DNA of 50,843 nucleotides, taken from assembly GCF_005405185.1 (NCBI RefSeq), contig NZ_BJDO01000016.1:1-50843 (forward strand), given 5' to 3'. Position 1 is the first letter of the stretch, and every line of letters begins with the position of its first letter. The translations under genes were made by a program, and so were the position numbers. Shown one piece after another: positions 47,030-50,843 of the stretch. Below the pieces are notes generated by a model. That model was not told the DNA's origin and searched no databases. It was given only the letters and a program-made list of their open reading frames with translations. The DNA comes from Secundilactobacillus hailunensis (GTDB lineage Bacteria; Bacillota; Bacilli; Lactobacillales; Lactobacillaceae).

Positions 47030-49054
47030 GTGCGTGCAATATTATCAGGTTTACATCAAAAAAAGAACAAACAAGAATTAGAGTTTGAATTGATCGACGT
47101 CCCTGGCTCTTTTGATAATTTAAGAGTCATGTTTTTAGAGAAAAGCAGTCTAGCTTCTGTGACGGTGCCGGTTCGAAAAATTATTGATAATAACTTGATT
47201 CGGATTCAAATCAGTCCTGATTTGTTACAATTTCAAGCTTTTGGTCAAAGTGAATTTAGCTGGCAGTTGTTTTTAGCCTTTAATACGACGGATGAGCAGG
47301 TTATTTTACAAGTTGAATCTGAATATCTAAGTGATCGTCACCAATTATCATTAACTAGCTATTATCAAGTTAATTCGGATGCTGAAGGAATGGCGACTTT
47401 TAACATTCATACGCAGCAGCCTCAAGATGAGTTTACGATCAATTCAGTGAACTTAACGGACGATGCACTTAGCATCACTGGGTATAACCGAATTAATGGT
47501 CAGCCTATTAAAGATCAAAAAATCATTTTAAAAACACGTGAATCTGGCGCTAAATTGGCTTACCCAACTTCAAATGGGTCACTTAAAACGCTATTCAAGA
47601 CGGATATTCCGTTGACAGACCTACCGTCTAACTCGATTGAAGATCTATTTGTTGAGTATACGGTGGGCTCACAACAAGTTGAACAGCGCGTTATTTTAGC
47701 GCGTTCCCTTGAAGGGCAGATGACGCAATCAGTCCTGCCTGGTGGGCGAATGATTTTGATTGAAAAAAATATCAATAATGGTATCGTGATCAAAGAATTT
47801 CCAGCGCCTTCCATTGGGGAAAAAGTTGCTGCATTACCACAAAAATTGCAGGCAGTGGTCAACCTTGGCCGAACGCTGCAAGATAAAGTCAACCTGCAGC
47901 GGATGCGCTGGCTATTTAAATCTGGTCATCGACCGTATGATCAGCCCACCATCGTTTTTGAAAGCTTTGGTGGCCGGCAAGTTAGTGATAGTCCATACGC
48001 AATCTATCGTTTATTTGCTGAACTTTATCCCGGCTTTACCTTTGTCTGGTCAATTGATCGCTCGCTCAAGAAGTTCTGTAAGCAAAATCAGATTCCCTAT
48101 GTGGTGCGGCGAACTTCTAAGTGGGTCCGGACGTTAGAGAAAAGTTCATATTGGATCAGTAATGCGCGTTTCCCAGCCTGGGTCAAAAAGCCCCGGTACG
48201 TGACCTATATTCAAACATGGCATGGGACGCCACTGAAAAAATTAGGACTAGATATTGAAAACGTGTCAATGCCTGGGACGACTACGACTAAGTACCATGA
48301 AAATTTTGTGAAGGAAGCGAACCGTTGGGATGCTTTGGTCTCCCCCAACGATTATTCAACCCAGATTTTCCGGTCGGCCTTTGGGTTTAACAACCAGATT
48401 CTGAAAGTCGGGTATCCACGAAATGATGAATTGATCAATAGTCATTCCGATGACATTAAGGTATTGAAGGAACAAATGGGTATTCCACTGGATAAAAAGG
48501 TGGTTTTGTATGCCCCAACTTATCGGGATAATCAATTCGCTGAAAAGGGTAAGTATACTTTTGAATTGCCATTTAGTTTAGATGATTTCAGAAAACAGTT
48601 CGGTGATGACACCGTGCTGATCTTACGGATGCACTATCTGATTGCTAATGCCATGGATATTAGTGACTACACTGACTTTGTGTATGATTTCTCCAGTTAT
48701 CCTAATATTTCGGACCTGTACCTAGTTTCGGATATGCTGATCACCGATTACTCATCCGTTTTCTTTGATTACGCTTATTTGAAACGGCCAATTCTCTTTT
48801 ACCCATACGATTATCATTTGTATAAAGATGAGCTGCGTGGCTTCTATCTTGATTACGAAAAGGATCTGCCGGGGCAAATTGCCAATAACGAAAAGGAATT
48901 ACTCGCGGGTATTACGGCTTGTCTCAAACAGCCTGATATGAGCGGAGACCCTAAATTTATGAAATTCTATAACCGGTTCTGCTCGATTGATGACGGCTTG
49001 AGTTCACTTAAAGTCGTTAACTACGTTGTGCATCAGATCGAAAAGAACGGTTAA
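47030..49054 (+). CDS. CDP-glycerol glycerophosphotransferase family protein (TagF/TagB-like)
   Basis: A 674-residue protein. The C-terminal about 380 residues are the CDP-glycerol glycerophosphotransferase domain with [50 protein letters not shown] and [25 protein letters not shown] (in segments). The first about 270 residues are beta-rich, of unknown role, with a motif [18 protein letters not shown]. It likely adds or polymerises glycerol phosphate (from TagD) on the cytoplasmic face of the membrane. The GTG start at 47030 follows AAGGAGAG by 10 bases. Confidence 0.9.
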   Translation: MRAILSGLHQKKNKQELEFELIDVPGSFDNLRVMFLEKSSLASVTVPVRKIIDNNLIRIQISPDLLQFQAFGQSEFSWQLFLAFNTTDEQVILQVESEYLSDRHQLSLTSYYQVNSDAEGMATFNIHTQQPQDEFTINSVNLTDDALSITGYNRINGQPIKDQKIILKTRESGAKLAYPTSNGSLKTLFKTDIPLTDLPSNSIEDLFVEYTVGSQQVEQRVILARSLEGQMTQSVLPGGRMILIEKNINNGIVIKEFPAPSIGEKVAALPQKLQAVVNLGRTLQDKVNLQRMRWLFKSGHRPYDQPTIVFESFGGRQVSDSPYAIYRLFAELYPGFTFVWSIDRSLKKFCKQNQIPYVVRRTSKWVRTLEKSSYWISNARFPAWVKKPRYVTYIQTWHGTPLKKLGLDIENVSMPGTTTTKYHENFVKEANRWDALVSPNDYSTQIFRSAFGFNNQILKVGYPRNDELINSHSDDIKVLKEQMGIPLDKKVVLYAPTYRDNQFAEKGKYTFELPFSLDDFRKQFGDDTVLILRMHYLIANAMDISDYTDFVYDFSSYPNISDLYLVSDMLITDYSSVFFDYAYLKRPILFYPYDYHLYKDELRGFYLDYEKDLPGQIANNEKELLAGITACLKQPDMSGDPKFMKFYNRFCSIDDGLSSLKVVNYVVHQIEKNG

Positions 49055-49080
49055 TATCAATACTGGAAAGGAATAGTGCT

Positions 49081-50649
49081 ATGACATTATCACAAGACGT
49101 GGCCAACCGGCGCACGTTTGCTATCATTTCTCACCCTGATGCCGGTAAGACGACCATCACCGAACAACTATTGCTGTTTGGTGGCGTTGTCCGTCAAGCC
49201 GGAACCGTTAAGGCTAGAAAAAGCGGTAATTTTGCTAAATCAGACTGGATGGAAATTGAACAAAAGCGTGGAATCTCCGTTACTAGTTCCGTGATGCAGT
49301 TTGACTATGAAGGTAAGCGAATCAATATTTTGGATACCCCTGGCCATGAGGATTTTTCTGAAGATACGTATCGGACCCTGATGGCGGTGGATTCCGCGGT
49401 CATGGTGATCGACTCTGCAAAGGGGATCGAACCGCAAACTAAAAAACTGTTTAAGATCTGTAAAATGCGGGGAATCCCGATTTTTACCTTCATGAACAAG
49501 CTGGATCGGGATGGTCGCGACCCAATGGATTTGATTGCTGAACTGGAAGAAGTTCTGGGAATCGAAGGTTATCCAATGAACTGGCCGATTGGTATGGGGA
49601 AAGAATTAAAGGGTCTGTATGACCGTTACCATAACCGAGTAGCTTTATTTCGCCCAGAAAGTGACGGGACCACCTATTTACCATTGGACGACAATGGTGA
49701 CATTGACGACTCGCAGCCGTTAAAGACCGATTCCTGGTATGAAGATGCCCGAGATAATATGGAATTGATCGAAGACGCTGGTAATCAATTTAGCGAAGCA
49801 AAGATTGCCAGTGGGGATCAGACTCCCGTTTTCTTTGGCTCAGCCTTAGCAAACTTTGGGGTTAAAACCTTTTTGGAAACTTATTTGAAATTTGCACCGC
49901 AGCCGGCTGCTCACCGGACTGAGGAAAATGATGACATCGAGCCAACGGACAACGAATTCTCTGGCTTTGTGTTTAAGATCCAGGCGAACATGGATCCGAA
50001 GCACCGTGACCGGATCGCCTTTGTGCGGATCTGTTCCGGCCTATTCCAGCGTGGTATGGACGTTACTTTAGGCCGAACGGGACGCACGATGCGGTTATCA
50101 AACGTCACGCAGTTCATGGCCGATACTCGTGAAAATGTGGAAACGGCGGTGGCTGGCGATATCATTGGCCTTTACGATACTGGGAACTATCAAATCGGGG
50201 ATACCATTTATACCGGTAAGAAGAAACTACAGTTCGAAAAGTTGCCGCAGTTTACGCCAGAATTGTTTGTACGGGTAACGGCGAAGAACGTTATGAAGCA
50301 AAAGTCGTTTCATAAGGGTATCCAGCAACTAGTTCAAGAAGGTGCCATTCAGCTGTACACTTCGTATACGACTGGGGATTACATCTTGGGTGCGGTTGGT
50401 CAACTGCAATTTGAAGTCTTCCAATTCCGAATGAAGAACGAATATAATTCCGATGTCATTATGGAACCCATGGGACATAAAATCGCCCGGTGGATCGATT
50501 CAGATCAGCTGGATGAACGGATGTCTTCCAGCCGAAACTTACTGGTTAAAGATTTAGCCGGCGACCCATTGTTCCTGTTTGAAAATCAATTTGCTGAACG
50601 CTGGTTTACTGAGAAGTATCCTGACGTTAAGCTGGCTTCCAAACTGTAA
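49081..50649 (+). CDS. prfC: Peptide chain release factor 3
   Basis: The 522-residue GTPase removes RF1/RF2 from the ribosome after termination. G motifs are SHPDAGKTT (G1), RGISVTSSV (G2), [14 protein letters not shown] (G3) and NKLDRDG (G4); the C-terminal part has the RF3 pattern [12 protein letters not shown]-like [14 protein letters not shown] and [19 protein letters not shown] precedes the start; the gene lies 26 bases after the tagF-like gene and has a strong terminator after it. Confidence 0.97.
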   Translation: MTLSQDVANRRTFAIISHPDAGKTTITEQLLLFGGVVRQAGTVKARKSGNFAKSDWMEIEQKRGISVTSSVMQFDYEGKRINILDTPGHEDFSEDTYRTLMAVDSAVMVIDSAKGIEPQTKKLFKICKMRGIPIFTFMNKLDRDGRDPMDLIAELEEVLGIEGYPMNWPIGMGKELKGLYDRYHNRVALFRPESDGTTYLPLDDNGDIDDSQPLKTDSWYEDARDNMELIEDAGNQFSEAKIASGDQTPVFFGSALANFGVKTFLETYLKFAPQPAAHRTEENDDIEPTDNEFSGFVFKIQANMDPKHRDRIAFVRICSGLFQRGMDVTLGRTGRTMRLSNVTQFMADTRENVETAVAGDIIGLYDTGNYQIGDTIYTGKKKLQFEKLPQFTPELFVRVTAKNVMKQKSFHKGIQQLVQEGAIQLYTSYTTGDYILGAVGQLQFEVFQFRMKNEYNSDVIMEPMGHKIARWIDSDQLDERMSSSRNLLVKDLAGDPLFLFENQFAERWFTEKYPDVKLASKL

Positions 50650-50653
50650 AACT

Positions 50654-50700
50654 AAAAAGCCTAATGAACACGTCAATTACGACTGTTCATTAGGCTTTTT
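50654..50700. terminator. Terminator after prfC
   Basis: A 17-bp perfect stem AAAAAGCCTAATGAACA (50654-50670) with its complement at 50684-50700, ending in TTTTT. Confidence 0.93.
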
Positions 50701-50795
50701 GATGCAGATTACTATTTATTTTTAATAACTGCCTAAGCTTTAGCGTAAGCACACTATAACCGAACGTCTATGAATGCGTCTAACGGCGCAGTATG

Positions 50796-50828
50796 ATCAC
50801 CTTATCAATTATGATGAGGTGATTTTTT
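50796..50828 (+). promoter_or_regulatory. Hairpin covering the ribosome binding site of the last gene
   Basis: Positions 50796-50807 pair with 50812-50823 (12 pairs, one T-G wobble, loop ATTA), followed by TTTTT up to the start codon at 50829. The Shine-Dalgarno-like GAGGTGA is inside the 3' arm. The structure could either end transcription or hide the ribosome binding site. Confidence 0.55.
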
Positions 50829-50843
50829 ATGACTAAGCTTCAA
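50829..50843 (+). CDS. Start of a gene cut by the window end
   Basis: ATG at 50829 opens a frame MTKLQ and is preceded by GATGAGGTGA at a suitable distance. Only five codons are visible, so nothing can be said about the product. Confidence 0.5.

Overview
This window reads as an ordinary chromosomal segment of a lactic acid bacterium (Lactobacillaceae, Bacillota). The evidence is a low-to-moderate G+C content, strong AGGAGG-type ribosome binding sites, several TTG/GTG starts, and gene blocks typical of lactobacilli: pcrA-ligA-camS-gatCAB-dagK-rlmD, cydABCD next to menA, and a GntP/gluconokinase/RpiR locus. The genus cannot be fixed from the window alone. I see no complete insertion sequence, prophage, CRISPR array or rRNA, and one tRNA.

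Layout. 1-1,900: an edge terminator, a possible small transcript, a membrane GGDEF protein and a DUF2187 protein. 1,900-10,100: respiration, with cytochrome bd oxidase cydAB, its ABC exporter cydDC, a polyprenyl-synthase-like protein that has lost its aspartate-rich motifs, and menA. 10,200-12,640: xpt, a UPF0316 membrane protein and a PurK-like ATP-grasp protein lacking PurK active-site residues. 12,820-24,140: the pcrA-ligA-camS and gatC-gatA-gatB-dagK blocks plus a TrmA-type 23S rRNA methyltransferase. 24,270-28,940: glutamate-cysteine ligase, an NmrA-like reductase behind a cre site, an acetyltransferase and an amino acid permease. 29,050-33,280: gluconate permease and gluconokinase, divergent from an RpiR regulator across a repeat-rich 354-base intergenic region. 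33,360-38,580: a membrane-anchored GH25-like protein without catalytic acids, DUF4828, a Gfo/Idh/MocA oxidoreductase, a DEAD-box helicase, tRNA-Arg(CCU), UspA and a MarR regulator. 38,660-50,650: envelope and housekeeping genes, including GtrA/GtrB, WecB, BrkB/YihY, flavodoxin, RecX, NtdP, an AI-2E exporter-family protein, TagD, an unrecognised protein, a TagF-like polymerase and RF3. The window ends at the first codons of another gene.

How the parts fit. The first third supports heme- and quinone-dependent respiration: CydDC is needed to assemble the CydAB oxidase, and MenA would prenylate a quinone precursor. No other menaquinone genes are present here. The middle is replication, repair and translation housekeeping. 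The last quarter builds the envelope: wall teichoic acid precursor and polymerase genes, a lipid-linked sugar transfer pair, and a UDP-GlcNAc epimerase.

No new multi-gene system is obvious. The most interesting signals are three family members with key catalytic residues missing (GH25-like, PurK-like, polyprenyl-synthase-like), the unrecognised 278-residue protein in the teichoic acid block, a terminator embedded in the brkB coding sequence, repeat architecture in the gluconate control region with a motif shared by the uspA upstream region, and a 12-bp hairpin over the ribosome binding site of the last gene.
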